Shown: positions 9,971 through 18,711 of the stretch, piece after piece
Layout: the number at the start of each line of letters is the position of its first letter
How positions within the stretch are numbered: position 1 is the stretch's first letter
NCBI GenBank assembly: GCA_963798795.1
Contig: CAWCUZ010000001.1
Location: forward strand, 434,001 to 498,000
Reading direction: 5' to 3'
Source of the DNA: CAWCUZ01 sp963798795
GTDB taxonomy: Bacteria > Acidobacteriota > Vicinamibacteria > Vicinamibacterales > SCN-69-37
Length of the DNA: 64,000 nucleotides
Notes under the pieces: model-generated
Seen by the model: only the letters and a program-made list of their open reading frames with translations
Databases searched by the model: none
What the model was told of the DNA's origin: nothing
Program-made: the position numbers and the translations under genes

Positions 9971-10714
9971 ATGGCTCGCCGCTTCATCGCGTTCGTCCTG
10001 GCCGCCCTCGCCGTGGCTGCCGTCCAGCTTTCGGCTGGCAGTCCCAAGATCGTGGAACGGAAGTTCCTCGTCGACGGCCACGAGCGCCGGTACGCGCTCT
10101 ACGTGCCCGCCACCTCCCCGGCCGAGCTGCCGCCGCTGCTGCTCGTGCTCCACGGAACCGGCGACAACGGTCGGATGATGGTGGAGCACTGGAAGCCGCT
10201 CGCCGAACGCAAGCACGTCGTCGTGGCGGGCCTGGATGCCTGGAATCGCGAGGGCTGGCAACTGTCGGTCGACGGGCCCGACGTGCTTCACCAGTTCGTC
10301 CAGCAGATCCGATCGACGACGAACTTCGACGAGCGACGCATTTACGTGTTCGGCCATTCGGGCGGGGCCACGTATTCGATTCTGCTCGCGCTGCTCGAGT
10401 CGCGCTATTTCGCGGCCGTCGCGGCGCACGCCGGCATGGCGACCGGCCCGAAGGTCCAGCCGATGATGGCGGGCGTCGAGCGGCCCATTCCGGTGATGCT
10501 CTTCGCCGGCACCGACGATCCGTACGTGCCGATCGATCTGGTCAGGGCGACCCGGACGCAGCTGCAGCACGCGGGGCTGCCGGTCACGCTGCTCGAGTTG
10601 TCGGGCCAGGATCACGAGTACGAGCCCGACGCGGACAACATCAACAAGCAGGCCTGGGACTTTTTCAGCGGCGTCCGCCTGGGCGACCCGCCGCAATTCG
10701 TCTCGTTCAAGTAG
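9971..10714 (+). CDS. Secreted alpha/beta-hydrolase (polyhydroxybutyrate depolymerase/LpqC-like esterase)
   Basis: The 247-residue protein starts with a signal peptide, MARRFIAFVLAALAVAAVQL. The hydrolase core has an oxyanion strand LLLVLHGTGDNGRMM, a nucleophile elbow FGHSGGATYSILLALL (GHSGG), an Asp in FAGTDDPYVPIDLV and a His in LSGQDHEYEPDADNINKQ. This is the layout of the PHB-depolymerase-like esterase family. The substrate cannot be told. It faces pfkA tail to tail across a palindrome. Confidence 0.75.
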   Translation: MARRFIAFVLAALAVAAVQLSAGSPKIVERKFLVDGHERRYALYVPATSPAELPPLLLVLHGTGDNGRMMVEHWKPLAERKHVVVAGLDAWNREGWQLSVDGPDVLHQFVQQIRSTTNFDERRIYVFGHSGGATYSILLALLESRYFAAVAAHAGMATGPKVQPMMAGVERPIPVMLFAGTDDPYVPIDLVRATRTQLQHAGLPVTLLELSGQDHEYEPDADNINKQAWDFFSGVRLGDPPQFVSFK

Positions 10715-10736
10715 GTGCGCGCTTCGACGGATGGAT

Positions 10737-10758
10737 CGCCGGGTCTGAAGACCCGGCG
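10737..10758. repeat. Palindrome of the GGGTCTGAAGACCC family between convergent genes
   Basis: A perfect inverted repeat with 10-base arms (CGCCGGGTCT and AGACCCGGCG) and a GA centre sits between the esterase stop (10714) and the pfkA stop (10767). It could terminate transcription from both sides, although no T-tract follows. Related copies are at 12082 and 53489. Confidence 0.75.
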
Positions 10759-10766
10759 CGTCGTCG

Positions 10767-11843
10767 TCAGTCGCCCAACGCCACGCCGATGTCGCGGGCG
10801 GTGCGCACCAGGTCCCCGTCGACCGGCACGTTCCTGATCCGTCCGACGATTTCCTCGAGTCGAACCGGCACCACGTCGGACGCCTGGAGCGCCGTCATCG
10901 TGCCGAACCGGCCCTCGCGGATCAGTTCGACCGCCGCGCTGCCGAACCGGGTGGCCAGGAGCCGGTCGTCGCTCGTGGGCGTTCCACCGCGTTGCAGGTG
11001 GCCGAGCACGACGTGCCGCGCGTCCCGTCCCGTGAGCCGCTCGAGTTCGGCCGCGACCTGCCCGGCGATGCCGCCCAGCCGTTCCAGGCGTGCGCCCGAC
11101 GCCGCCTGCTGCACGGCGCGCGAACCGCCCACGGGGTACGCGCCCTCGGCCGCCACGACAATGCTGAAGCGCGCGCCCCAGCGTTCGCGCTCGCGCAGGC
11201 GCTCGGCGACCTTCTCGAGGTCGAAAGGAATCTCGGGAATGAGCACCACGTCGGCGCCGCCCGCGATGCCCGAGCACAACCCAATCCACCCGGCGTACCG
11301 CCCCATCACCTCAACCACCATGATGCGGTGATGCGCCTCGGCCGTCGAGTGCAGCCGGTCGATGGCCTCGGTCGCGAAGGCCACCGCCGTGTCGAAGCCG
11401 AACGACATCGACGTGCCGGCGATGTCGTTGTCGATCGTCTTGGGCACGCCGACGAGCGGCACGCCCCGTTTGTGAAACTCGTACGCGATCGACAGCGTCC
11501 CGTCACCGCCGATGACGACGAGGGCGTCCAGTCCGAGCTTGCCGAAGTTGCGGATGCACCGGTCGGAATGGTCGACCGGCCCTTCGCCTGAGCCCTCCTG
11601 GGCGAACGGGCTGCCGCGATTGGTGGTGCCGAGGATCGTGCCGCCGAGCCGCAGGATGCCGGTGACGTCGCGCGGGGAAAGGAGGCGCGATCGTTCCGGA
11701 TAGACGAGGCCGTCGAAGCTGTCCTCGAGGCCGATGCACTCGATGCCGGCGTTCGCGGTCGCCTTCACCACCGCGCGGATGACCGCGTTGAGGCCCGGCG
11801 CGTCGCCGCCGCCCGTGAGCACGCCCACGCGCCTGACGGGCAT
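10767..11843 (-). CDS. pfkA: 6-phosphofructokinase
   Basis: This 358-residue enzyme phosphorylates fructose 6-phosphate. The nucleotide loop VGVLTGGGDAPGLNAVIRAV starts at residue 6. VVIGGDGTLSIAYEF gives Gly at the position that separates ATP from PPi enzymes (E. coli 104), while GVPKTIDNDIAGTSMSFGFD contains the catalytic TIDND and Lys at the 124 position, where E. coli has Gly. MGRYAGWIGLCSGIAGGAD and GHLQRGGTPTSDDRLLATRF are substrate loops. Gly-104/Lys-124 is the combination known from ATP-dependent actinobacterial enzymes, so ATP is the likely donor but this is not certain. Monocistronic; a TATACT hexamer lies just upstream. Confidence 0.92.
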   Translation of the reverse strand: MPVRRVGVLTGGGDAPGLNAVIRAVVKATANAGIECIGLEDSFDGLVYPERSRLLSPRDVTGILRLGGTILGTTNRGSPFAQEGSGEGPVDHSDRCIRNFGKLGLDALVVIGGDGTLSIAYEFHKRGVPLVGVPKTIDNDIAGTSMSFGFDTAVAFATEAIDRLHSTAEAHHRIMVVEVMGRYAGWIGLCSGIAGGADVVLIPEIPFDLEKVAERLRERERWGARFSIVVAAEGAYPVGGSRAVQQAASGARLERLGGIAGQVAAELERLTGRDARHVVLGHLQRGGTPTSDDRLLATRFGSAAVELIREGRFGTMTALQASDVVPVRLEEIVGRIRNVPVDGDLVRTARDIGVALGD

Positions 11844-11975
11844 GGGCCGGGAGTATATAGCACCCGCTCGAGCCGCGGCCGGGCGCGCGGTGGCTGTGCG
11901 AAAAGTGGCGTGTTACACTTCAAGGTCGCGTCGGCTCCGGTATCCTCTGCCGAGCGGCGCGCGCACGAACCGAGT
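11844..11975. other. Intergenic region pfkA / tRNA-Ala
   Basis: These 132 bases hold the upstream regions of pfkA (minus, TATACT-like hexamer within 11850-11860) and of the tRNA gene (plus, TATCCT at 11941-11946). No ORF is supported. Confidence 0.4.
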
Positions 11976-12051
<76 letters not shown>

Positions 12052-12081
12052 GCCTTCGCTCGTGCACGAAACACGGGACCA

Positions 12082-12100
12082 CCGGGCTTTCAGACCCGGC
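12082..12100 (-). repeat. Second copy of the GGGTCTGAA palindrome family (inverted)
   Basis: On the minus strand the segment reads CCGGGTCTGAAAGCCCGG, nearly the same as the 10737 element. It lies 30 bases after the tRNA-Ala gene and may serve as its terminator or be a member of a dispersed REP-like family. Confidence 0.6.
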
Positions 12101-12112
12101 GGCGCCGATCTA

Positions 12113-12146
12113 GTCAATTGACCATACCGTCAACTGACGATATGCT
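12113..12146 (+). promoter_or_regulatory. padR promoter with two embedded palindromic operators
   Basis: The perfect palindrome GTCAATTGAC (12113-12122) and the near-copy GTCAACTGAC (12129-12138) start 16 bases apart. They overlap a promoter with TTGACC (12118-12123), a 17-base spacer and TATGCT (12141-12146). PadR proteins usually autorepress by binding such dyads, so this is the likely operator. The predicted transcription start coincides with the padR ATG at 12152. Confidence 0.7.
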
Positions 12147-12151
12147 GCGGC

Positions 12152-12523
12152 ATGCCCTCCAACCCTCCGGTGCCCCGTATCGAGGTGCTCCTGCCCCTGG
12201 CGCCTCGTGACTACCTGATCCTGTTCGTGCTGGCCGACGCCGCCCTGCATGGGCACGGTCTCTTGAAGGCCATCGAGTCGGCCTCGGGCGGCGTCACGTT
12301 CGACCCGGCTAATCTGTACCGGTCGCTCCGCAAGCTCCATCGCGATGGCCTCGTCGCGGACGCGGGTCGGCCGGGCGGCGGGTCGGGCGGTCCCGCCCGG
12401 CGCTGCTATCGGCTCACGCGCGCCGGCCGCGCGGTGCTCACCGCCGAAGCCCGGCGCCTCGCCGCGCTGACCGACGCCGCTCGGGCGCGCCGTCTCGTTC
12501 CATCCTCCCCGGAGTTCCGGTGA
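12152..12523 (+). CDS. PadR-family transcriptional regulator
   Basis: This 123-residue winged-helix protein has the PadR core LAPRDYLILFVLADAALHGH, then ESASGGVTFDPANLYRSLRK (recognition helix with the family's LYRSLRKL) and a wing ending in CYRLTRAGRAVL. It is short for the family and lacks a long C-terminal coiled coil. The stop overlaps the GTG of the permease, so regulator and permease are one unit, the standard arrangement for acidobacterial orphan permeases. It probably represses its own operon. Confidence 0.88.
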   Translation: MPSNPPVPRIEVLLPLAPRDYLILFVLADAALHGHGLLKAIESASGGVTFDPANLYRSLRKLHRDGLVADAGRPGGGSGGPARRCYRLTRAGRAVLTAEARRLAALTDAARARRLVPSSPEFR

Positions 12524-15228
12524 GCCTCGACGAGCGGAGCCCGCCTGCGGGGCGCTGGGTCCGAAGGGGCTGCGCGGCCTGGTATCGCGCGCTGCTGCTC
12601 GCCTACCCGCGAGCCTTTCGACTCGAGCATGGGGACGAGGCCGCCGAGGTCTTCGGCGAGGCGTGTCAGGACGGCTGGCGCACGGACGGCGCACGCGCCC
12701 TGCTGCGGCGTCTCCTGCGGTCGTTGGTCGACGTGCCCCGCGGCGCCTTGGCCGAGCACCGGGCCGTGTCGCGCACCGACCCGCCATTGCGGCGCGAGGC
12801 GATCGCGGTGTTCGCCGCAGCCGGCGGCGATTTCAGGCAGGCGGTGCGCTCGTTCCGCAAGCGTCCGCTCGTCTCCGCGACGATCGTGGCGACCCTGGCG
12901 CTCGGCATCGGCGCCAACACGGCCATGTTCAGCGTGGTCGACGCCACGCTGCTCCGGCCGCTGCCCTACGTCCATCCCGACCGGGTCGTCTATCTCCAAA
13001 TCCAGGCCGCAGGTTCCGACCGCCCACGGGATCCGACCATCCAGCAGCTCCAGGACTGGATTCCGGACCTCCATGGCTTCGAGCGCATCGAGGCGCGAGC
13101 CTGGGAGTCGGTGCTTCTGGCCGGCGACGGACCCGCCACGCGCGTGCGCGTGCTGGACGCGACCCCCGGCTACCTCGACGCGATGGGCTCGCGGCCAATC
13201 CTGGGCCGCTGGCTCCGTGCGGACGATGGCGCGACCGGCGCGACGCCGGTCGTGGTGCTGTCCGAGACGCTCTGGAAGATCCGTTACGCCGGAAGCCGCG
13301 ACATCGTCGGCCGGCCAATCGGAATCGATGGTGTCGAGCATCTCGTCGTGGGAGTGGTCCCCAATCTCGCGTCCGACGTGCCCGGTCTGAGGTTTCGTCT
13401 TTATCAGCCGCTGCCGACCAGCGGCCCTGCCGCCGGCTCCGTGTCACTCCGCGCCGTGGCCTGGCTGAAGCGGGGCGTCTCGATCGAGGCGGCGCGCGCG
13501 GAGTTTCAGGCGGTGGTCGCGGCTCACAGCCCTGGAACGGGGCTGGCGGGTGATGTCGTCACACCCCGGAATCTGTTCCGCCACGTTCCAGAGCTGCGGG
13601 ATCCGCAGCTCGCACTGATGGGCGCGGTGTTCCTGCTGCTCCTCATCGCCGGCGTCAACGTCGCCAATCTCCAGTTGGCGGCCGGTCAGGCCCGGCGCGG
13701 TGAACTGGCCGTGCGGCGGGCCCTCGGGGCGAGCCGATGGCGGGTGGCCCGGCTGCTGCTGGTGGAGAGCGTGCTGCTGGCGCTGGCGGGCTGCGGCCTC
13801 GGCCTGCTGGTCGCGCAGTCGAGCGTGCTGCTGTTCACGGCGCTCGATCCGGGCGTGCAGTTGCAGACGCAGCTCGAGACCATCCGCCTCGACGGCATGG
13901 TGCTGGGCTACGCGATCGGCATCGCCCTGGTGACCGGGGTGGCATTTGGTGTCCTGCCCGCCCTGCGTGGATCGGCGACCCCACCGCAGGCCGCGCTGCG
14001 CGACACGGACCAGCGGACGATGAGCCGGCTGCGACATCTGCCGGGCGTGTTCGTCGCGGCGCAGGTCGCGCTGTCCATCGTCCTGCTGGTGTCGGCGGGC
14101 CTCGTCGTCCGTACGTTCGTGCAAATGCGATATGCCGAGACGGGATTCGACGGCGACCAGGTGCTGACGGTTCGCATCGCGCTGCCGAAGGCGCACTACC
14201 CGACCACGGCACGCCAGGACGCATTCTTCGACACGCTGCTGGGCCGCGCGGCGCATCTGCCGGGCGTGACCGGCGCGACCATCGGCTACGGCGCCACGCC
14301 GCCGACTGATTTCGTCGCTGTGGGGGACCTGCAGATCGAAGGCCGCGACCGGCAGCCGCTCGAGTATTCGGTGCCGCTGAGCTTCGTCCGCCCGGAGTAC
14401 TTCGACGTCATGGGCATTCCGATTCTGGCGGGCACGGGGCTGCGCGAACCGGACATGCGCCCCGCCGGACCGGAGGCGGCCGTGCCGACGGTCGTGAGCC
14501 GGAGCTTTGCCAGGCGGTTCTGGCCCGATGGCCAGCCAATCGGTGTGACGTTCGCGATTGTCGGTTCCCGCCGCGTCCAGCGCTACCGGATTGTCGGCGT
14601 GGCGGGCGACATCGGCCGCGCCGTGCTCGCGCCGGCCTGTACCGATTGCGACTGGCAGCTCTATGCGCCTCTCCTGACGAGCCGCCAGTACACCGACGTG
14701 CTGCTCCGGGTCGCCGACGGCGCTCCGTTGCCGGCGGGATCGCTCCGCCGCCTCGTGACGGAGATCGATCCGCAGGTTCCGGCTGACGACAGCCTCCAGA
14801 GCGCGGCCGCGAGCCTGTATGAGTACATCCGCGGCGAGCGGTTTCGCGCGGCGGTGTTCGGGGCCTTCGCGGCGCTGGCGCTGGTGCTGGTGGGTGTCGG
14901 ACTCTTCGCCGTCATTTCTCATTCCGTGAGCCGGCGTACCCGCGAGATGGGGATTCGCCTGGCGCTTGGCGCGCAGCGAGGCCAGGTCCGCCGCCTCGTG
15001 ATGCGAGAGGGTCTGGGCCCCACCGTCGCAGGTCTGGGCATCGGGCTCGCCGCGTCACTGGCGTTGACGCGAACCTTGAGGAGCTTCCTGTTTGGCGTCA
15101 GCCCCACCGATCCGGCTACGCTCGCGGCGATCTCCGTCCTGCTTTTGGCCGTGGCCGGCGGAGCGCTGCTGGCGCCCGCGCTGCGCGCGACGCGGGTCGA
15201 TCCCGTCCAGGCCCTGCGGAGCGAGTAG
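12520..15228 (+). CDS. Acidobacterial duplicated orphan permease (ADOP, MacB/FtsX type)
   Basis: This 902-residue membrane protein starts with the ADOP prefix domain (WYRALLLAYPRAFRLEHGDE), then the first permease half from DFRQAVRSFRKRPLVSATIV with TLALGIGANTAMFSVVDATL. A MacB periplasmic core follows. Membrane segments include LMGAVFLLLLIAGVNVANL (about residue 370) and a C-terminal FtsX block with REMGIRLALGAQRGQVRRLV. No ATPase gene is adjacent, as expected for orphan permeases. The transported substrate is unknown. The frame is intact and the GTG start overlaps padR by four bases. Confidence 0.92.
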   Translation: MSLDERSPPAGRWVRRGCAAWYRALLLAYPRAFRLEHGDEAAEVFGEACQDGWRTDGARALLRRLLRSLVDVPRGALAEHRAVSRTDPPLRREAIAVFAAAGGDFRQAVRSFRKRPLVSATIVATLALGIGANTAMFSVVDATLLRPLPYVHPDRVVYLQIQAAGSDRPRDPTIQQLQDWIPDLHGFERIEARAWESVLLAGDGPATRVRVLDATPGYLDAMGSRPILGRWLRADDGATGATPVVVLSETLWKIRYAGSRDIVGRPIGIDGVEHLVVGVVPNLASDVPGLRFRLYQPLPTSGPAAGSVSLRAVAWLKRGVSIEAARAEFQAVVAAHSPGTGLAGDVVTPRNLFRHVPELRDPQLALMGAVFLLLLIAGVNVANLQLAAGQARRGELAVRRALGASRWRVARLLLVESVLLALAGCGLGLLVAQSSVLLFTALDPGVQLQTQLETIRLDGMVLGYAIGIALVTGVAFGVLPALRGSATPPQAALRDTDQRTMSRLRHLPGVFVAAQVALSIVLLVSAGLVVRTFVQMRYAETGFDGDQVLTVRIALPKAHYPTTARQDAFFDTLLGRAAHLPGVTGATIGYGATPPTDFVAVGDLQIEGRDRQPLEYSVPLSFVRPEYFDVMGIPILAGTGLREPDMRPAGPEAAVPTVVSRSFARRFWPDGQPIGVTFAIVGSRRVQRYRIVGVAGDIGRAVLAPACTDCDWQLYAPLLTSRQYTDVLLRVADGAPLPAGSLRRLVTEIDPQVPADDSLQSAAASLYEYIRGERFRAAVFGAFAALALVLVGVGLFAVISHSVSRRTREMGIRLALGAQRGQVRRLVMREGLGPTVAGLGIGLAASLALTRTLRSFLFGVSPTDPATLAAISVLLLAVAGGALLAPALRATRVDPVQALRSE

Positions 15229-15235
15229 CGTCCGG

Positions 15236-16288
15236 TCAGGGGGCGACGGGCGCAGCGGCCGCCACCAGGTCCCGGACGCGCGGCGCCACCCGCGTGCCGA
15301 ACAGCTCGATGCTGGCCATCAGCTTGTCGTGCGGCAGCGTGCCGTTGCTGTATTTCAGATCGAATCGCGCCAGGCCGAGCGTTCCGATCGTGTTCGCGAT
15401 CTTCGTCGCCACCGTTTCGGGCGACCCGACGCAGAGGGCGCCGTCCGGTCCCGCCTCGCGCTCGAAGTGGTCACGGCTCATCGGCGGCCATCCGCGTTCC
15501 GCGCCGATGCGCGTCATCATGGCCAGGTAGTGCGGGCCGATCTCCTCCCGGGCCTGGTCGTCAGTCGCCGCGACATGTCCCGGCGAGTGCACGGCAATCG
15601 GCTGCATCGGGTGGCCGAACTTCTGGAGCGACTGCCGATAGAGCTCGACGTACGGCAGAAAGCGGTGCGGACTTCCTCCGATAATCGCGAGCGTGAGCGG
15701 GAGGCCGTGCCGCGCGGCGCGCACGACGGACTCCGGGCTGCCGCCGACGCCGACCCACGTGCGCAGGCGGCCCTCAATCTGCGGATGGACCGTCTGGTCG
15801 CGGAGCGCCGATCGCGTGCCGCCGGACCAGGTCACCGGGCCACCATCGAGCAGCTTGACGAACAGGTCGAGCTTCTCCTCGAACAACTCGTCATAGCGAG
15901 ACAGGTCGTAGCCGAACAGCGGATACGACTCGGTGAAGGAGCCACGCCCGAGGATCACTTCCGCGCGTCCCCCGGAAATCGCGTTCAGGGTCGAGAATCG
16001 CTCGTAGACGCGGACCGGGTCGTCCGTGCTCAGCACCGTCACCGCCGACCCGAGCCACAGCCGCGACGTCTTGGCGGCAATCGCCGCCAGCATCACCTCC
16101 GGTGCGGAAATCGCGAAGTCGGGCCGATGGTGCTCGCCGACCCCGAAGGCGTCCAGGCCGACCCGGTCGGCCAGCACCGCCTCCTCGATGACGTGACGCA
16201 GCGTTTCAGCCGGCGACAGCGGGGTTCCGTCCGCCGTGACGGTCACGTCGCCGAAAGTGTCCAGGCCAAGCTCGAGCGCCGAGGGCAT
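15236..16288 (-). CDS. Luciferase-like flavin-dependent monooxygenase
   Basis: This 350-residue TIM-barrel protein belongs to the LLM family, which uses reduced FMN or F420. VLADRVGLDAFGVGEHHRPD holds the conserved EHH, SRLWLGSAVTVLSTDDPVRV the STDDPVR block, and GGRAEVILGRGSFTESYPLF the flavin-phosphate region. TWVGVGGSPESVVRAARHGL is the second flavin site. The substrate is unknown. It diverges from the glycosidase-like gene with only 29 bases between the starts. Confidence 0.85.
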   Translation of the reverse strand: MPSALELGLDTFGDVTVTADGTPLSPAETLRHVIEEAVLADRVGLDAFGVGEHHRPDFAISAPEVMLAAIAAKTSRLWLGSAVTVLSTDDPVRVYERFSTLNAISGGRAEVILGRGSFTESYPLFGYDLSRYDELFEEKLDLFVKLLDGGPVTWSGGTRSALRDQTVHPQIEGRLRTWVGVGGSPESVVRAARHGLPLTLAIIGGSPHRFLPYVELYRQSLQKFGHPMQPIAVHSPGHVAATDDQAREEIGPHYLAMMTRIGAERGWPPMSRDHFEREAGPDGALCVGSPETVATKIANTIGTLGLARFDLKYSNGTLPHDKLMASIELFGTRVAPRVRDLVAAAAPVAP

Positions 16289-16317
16289 GTCTCTTTCGTT
16301 ACTGTAGCCCTGGAGTC

Positions 16318-17538
16318 ATGTTCCGCGTCCGGCTGATTCGTGGCGGCGTGCTGGCGCTGGTGTGTGCGGCACTCGGAGCCATTGCGTGCCCGGCGCCGGC
16401 GGCCCCTTCCCAGGTCGTGCGGGGGCGGCTGCGCGCCGACGGACAGGCCATCGTCTATCCGAACGGTGCGCCGTTCGTCTGGCGTGGCGCGACGGCGTTC
16501 CGCCTCGTCGACCTCGTGGCAAACGGCCGCGAAGAGGACGCCATCGCCTTCCTCGATTGGGCACACCGCACGGGGTTCGATGTGGTGCGTGTCCTGGCGA
16601 CCCTCTGCTGCTGGTTCGACCTGCCGCCGGATGCCGGGCGGCGCGCCCTGCCGCGGGTCCTCGACCTGGCGCGCGACCGCGGCCTCTACGTCCAGGTCGT
16701 GGCGCTCGCCGGCACGGCCGAACGGCCGCTTGACCTCGAGGCGCAGGCCCGCGCGATTGGGCGAATCGCATCCTCCCACGACAATGCCATCGTCGAGATC
16801 GCGAACGAGCCGTATCACCCGACGCAGGATCCGCGGCTGCGCGCCAACGACTATGCCTTCGCGCGGCGGCTCGGCGATCTGCTGCCGGACGACGTCCTCT
16901 ACACCATCGGCGCGGCCGAGGCCGATGGTCCGGCCGTGGAAAACGGCAGGGTCGTTGCGCCTCCCCCTCTCGGTGAGTTCATCACGCGCCATCTCGATCG
17001 CCGTGGCACGCCGCGCGAGATGATTGCCGGGCTGCGCCGTCTCGAGCGGCTCAGCGAGATTGCCGGACGGCCCGTCCTCAGCGGAGAGCCGATTGGCGCG
17101 GCGGAGTCGGCGGAGACCGGCCGGCGCCTCGTCTCCCCGGATTTCTTCTTTGCCTACGGCGTCGCCTGCCGGCTGCTCTCACTGGCGTGCAACTTCCACT
17201 TCGAAGCGGGCCTCCAGGCCGCCCCTCCGAGCTCCCGTCAGCAGGCGGCGGCTGATGCGTTCATTGCGGGCACGCACGTTCTTCCGGACTCGACGCTGGC
17301 GCACTTCGCAGCACCCGACGGCGATGCCGCTCCCGCCGTCACACCGGAGCGTTGCCTGGATGCGGTGACCTGGGGCCGGTATGCCAATCGGGCGATCGGT
17401 CTCGTGATGGGATCGGGCTGTGACCCGGCCGCGAGGTGGTCGGAGGGCTGGCGGGCCACGCGCCCGTCGGAGCAGCCCTACCCCGGCGTGATGCTGCTCT
17501 ATGCGGGCAGGTCAGCCTCCGCCAGCGTGTCGCGCTGA
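16318..17538 (+). CDS. Secreted glycoside-hydrolase-like TIM-barrel protein
   Basis: The 406-residue protein has a signal peptide (RGGVLALVCAALGAIACPAP) whose Cys could be a lipobox, but the LGAIAC context is loose. The rest resembles GH5-type barrels: GAPFVWRGATAFRLVDLVAN is the family-like first strand, AIVEIANEPYHP carries the putative acid/base Glu of an NEP motif, and GRPVLSGEPIGAAESAETG may hold the second Glu. The substrate cannot be inferred. The 3' end overlaps the convergent small gene by 40 bases. GGAG precedes the ATG by a few bases. Confidence 0.65.
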   Translation: MFRVRLIRGGVLALVCAALGAIACPAPAAPSQVVRGRLRADGQAIVYPNGAPFVWRGATAFRLVDLVANGREEDAIAFLDWAHRTGFDVVRVLATLCCWFDLPPDAGRRALPRVLDLARDRGLYVQVVALAGTAERPLDLEAQARAIGRIASSHDNAIVEIANEPYHPTQDPRLRANDYAFARRLGDLLPDDVLYTIGAAEADGPAVENGRVVAPPPLGEFITRHLDRRGTPREMIAGLRRLERLSEIAGRPVLSGEPIGAAESAETGRRLVSPDFFFAYGVACRLLSLACNFHFEAGLQAAPPSSRQQAAADAFIAGTHVLPDSTLAHFAAPDGDAAPAVTPERCLDAVTWGRYANRAIGLVMGSGCDPAARWSEGWRATRPSEQPYPGVMLLYAGRSASASVSR

Positions 17539-17753
17539 CGCCTCAACTGCTCCACGAGCCCCCGAAGCGCTTCGACGGCATTGGCCTGGGCGAGCGTCAG
17601 CCGGTGGTAGGTTTCGAGGTCCAGGGCCGCGAGCTCCGCACCATCCGGAATGGCGGCCACCGACGCGGCCAGATCCTGCACGGGCCTGGAGGCATCCAGC
17701 ACGCCCTGCCAGGCGTTCTTCAGCGCAAGAATGGCATTGGTGTCGTTTGGCAC
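17499..17753 (-). CDS. Small hypothetical helical protein
   Basis: The GTG at 17753 gives VPNDTNAILALKNAWQGVLD and about 84 residues, with the Shine-Dalgarno GGGGAGG just upstream. The second half (LAQANAVEALRGLVEQLRRQ) is a predicted amphipathic helix or short coiled coil rich in Ala, Leu and Arg. No known domain is recognised. It converges on and overlaps the glycosidase-like gene and diverges from fmdB. Confidence 0.5.
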   Translation of the reverse strand: MPNDTNAILALKNAWQGVLDASRPVQDLAASVAAIPDGAELAALDLETYHRLTLAQANAVEALRGLVEQLRRQRDTLAEADLPA

Positions 17754-17795
17754 CGGACCTCCCCGTGGCGGGTACAATAGAGCCGAGCCACGAAC

Positions 17796-18018
17796 ATGCC
17801 TATTTTCGAGTACCATCTGCCGCGACTGTCATCACCACTTCGAAGCGCTGGTGTGGGCCTCGCGCCAGCCGGCCTGTCCGTCGTGCCACGGCGGCGCGCT
17901 CGACAAGCAGCTTTCGGTGTTTGCGGTCTCGACCACTGCCGGACGCCCGCCGGCCGGTCAGGCGCCCTGCGGCGCCTGCGGCGACCCGCGCGGGCCCGGC
18001 GCCTGCTCTCTCAACTGA
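17796..18018 (+). CDS. FmdB-type zinc-ribbon protein
   Basis: The start MPIFEY followed (one frame over) by CRDCHHHFEALVW and ACPSCHGGALDKQLSVF is the FmdB/CxxC_CxxC ribbon with two Cys pairs. A second cluster, CGACGDPRGPGACSLN, ends the protein. About 73 residues. The break at 17811-17814 fits one doubled first position (CTC/ATC). Function is unassigned in the family; it precedes the LolA-like gene by nine bases. Confidence 0.8.
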
Positions 18019-18027
18019 CGAGGCTCC

Positions 18028-18711
18028 ATGAGACTCTGGCTGGGCGCCGTCGCGCTGGCTGCCGGCGGCATGCTGCAGGCGCCGGTCTCCTCGGCGCCGC
18101 TGCCGTCGGCCGACGAGCTCGCGCGCGCCATCCAGGCCCACTACGACAGCGTCCGCGACTTTACGGCGGACTTCACCAACGTCTACGCCTACGATCAGGC
18201 CAGCGGCGGGCTCTTCAAGCCGCCCAGGCCGGGACGCGGCGTCCTGCGGGTCAAGAAGCCCGGGCGCATGCGGTGGACCTACACGCAGCCCGAAAAGGAA
18301 GAGCTGATCGCCGACGGCACGCTGATCTACTGGTACGTGCCGAAGGACAAGCAGGTGCTGATCTGGCACGTGCCCGCGGGCAATCAGGTCGCCGTGTCCA
18401 CGCTCTTCCTGGCGGGCCGCGGCAATCTCGTCCGCGACTTCACGGCCAGCCTGCCGAAGGACCAGGCCGCCGACCGCTGGCGCCTGACGCTCGTGCCACG
18501 GGAACGCCAGGAGGAATTCGCCTCGCTGGTGCTCACGGTCGACCGTAAGACCCTGGCGCTGCGGCGGCTCGACATCGCCGACCGCCAGGGCGGCACCAAC
18601 ACGTTCGAGTTCACCAGTCTGAAGGAAAACATCGGGGTCCCCGAAAGCGCGTTCACGTTCACGCCTCCGGCCGGCACCGAGGTCCAGTGGATGGATGGAG
18701 GCCGACCATGA
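18028..18711 (+). CDS. lolA: LolA-like outer-membrane lipoprotein carrier
   Basis: LolA shuttles lipoproteins through the periplasm. The 227-residue protein has a signal peptide (LWLGAVALAAGGMLQAP), then YDSVRDFTADFTNVYAYDQ, GRGVLRVKKPGRMRWTYTQP (the conserved G.L.v.KPgrmRW strand) and TNTFEFTSLKENIGVPESAF at the C-terminus, matching the unclosed beta-barrel fold. The stop overlaps the secretin ATG, so it is coupled to a lipoprotein that may be its cargo. Confidence 0.85.
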   Translation: MRLWLGAVALAAGGMLQAPVSSAPLPSADELARAIQAHYDSVRDFTADFTNVYAYDQASGGLFKPPRPGRGVLRVKKPGRMRWTYTQPEKEELIADGTLIYWYVPKDKQVLIWHVPAGNQVAVSTLFLAGRGNLVRDFTASLPKDQAADRWRLTLVPRERQEEFASLVLTVDRKTLALRRLDIADRQGGTNTFEFTSLKENIGVPESAFTFTPPAGTEVQWMDGGRP

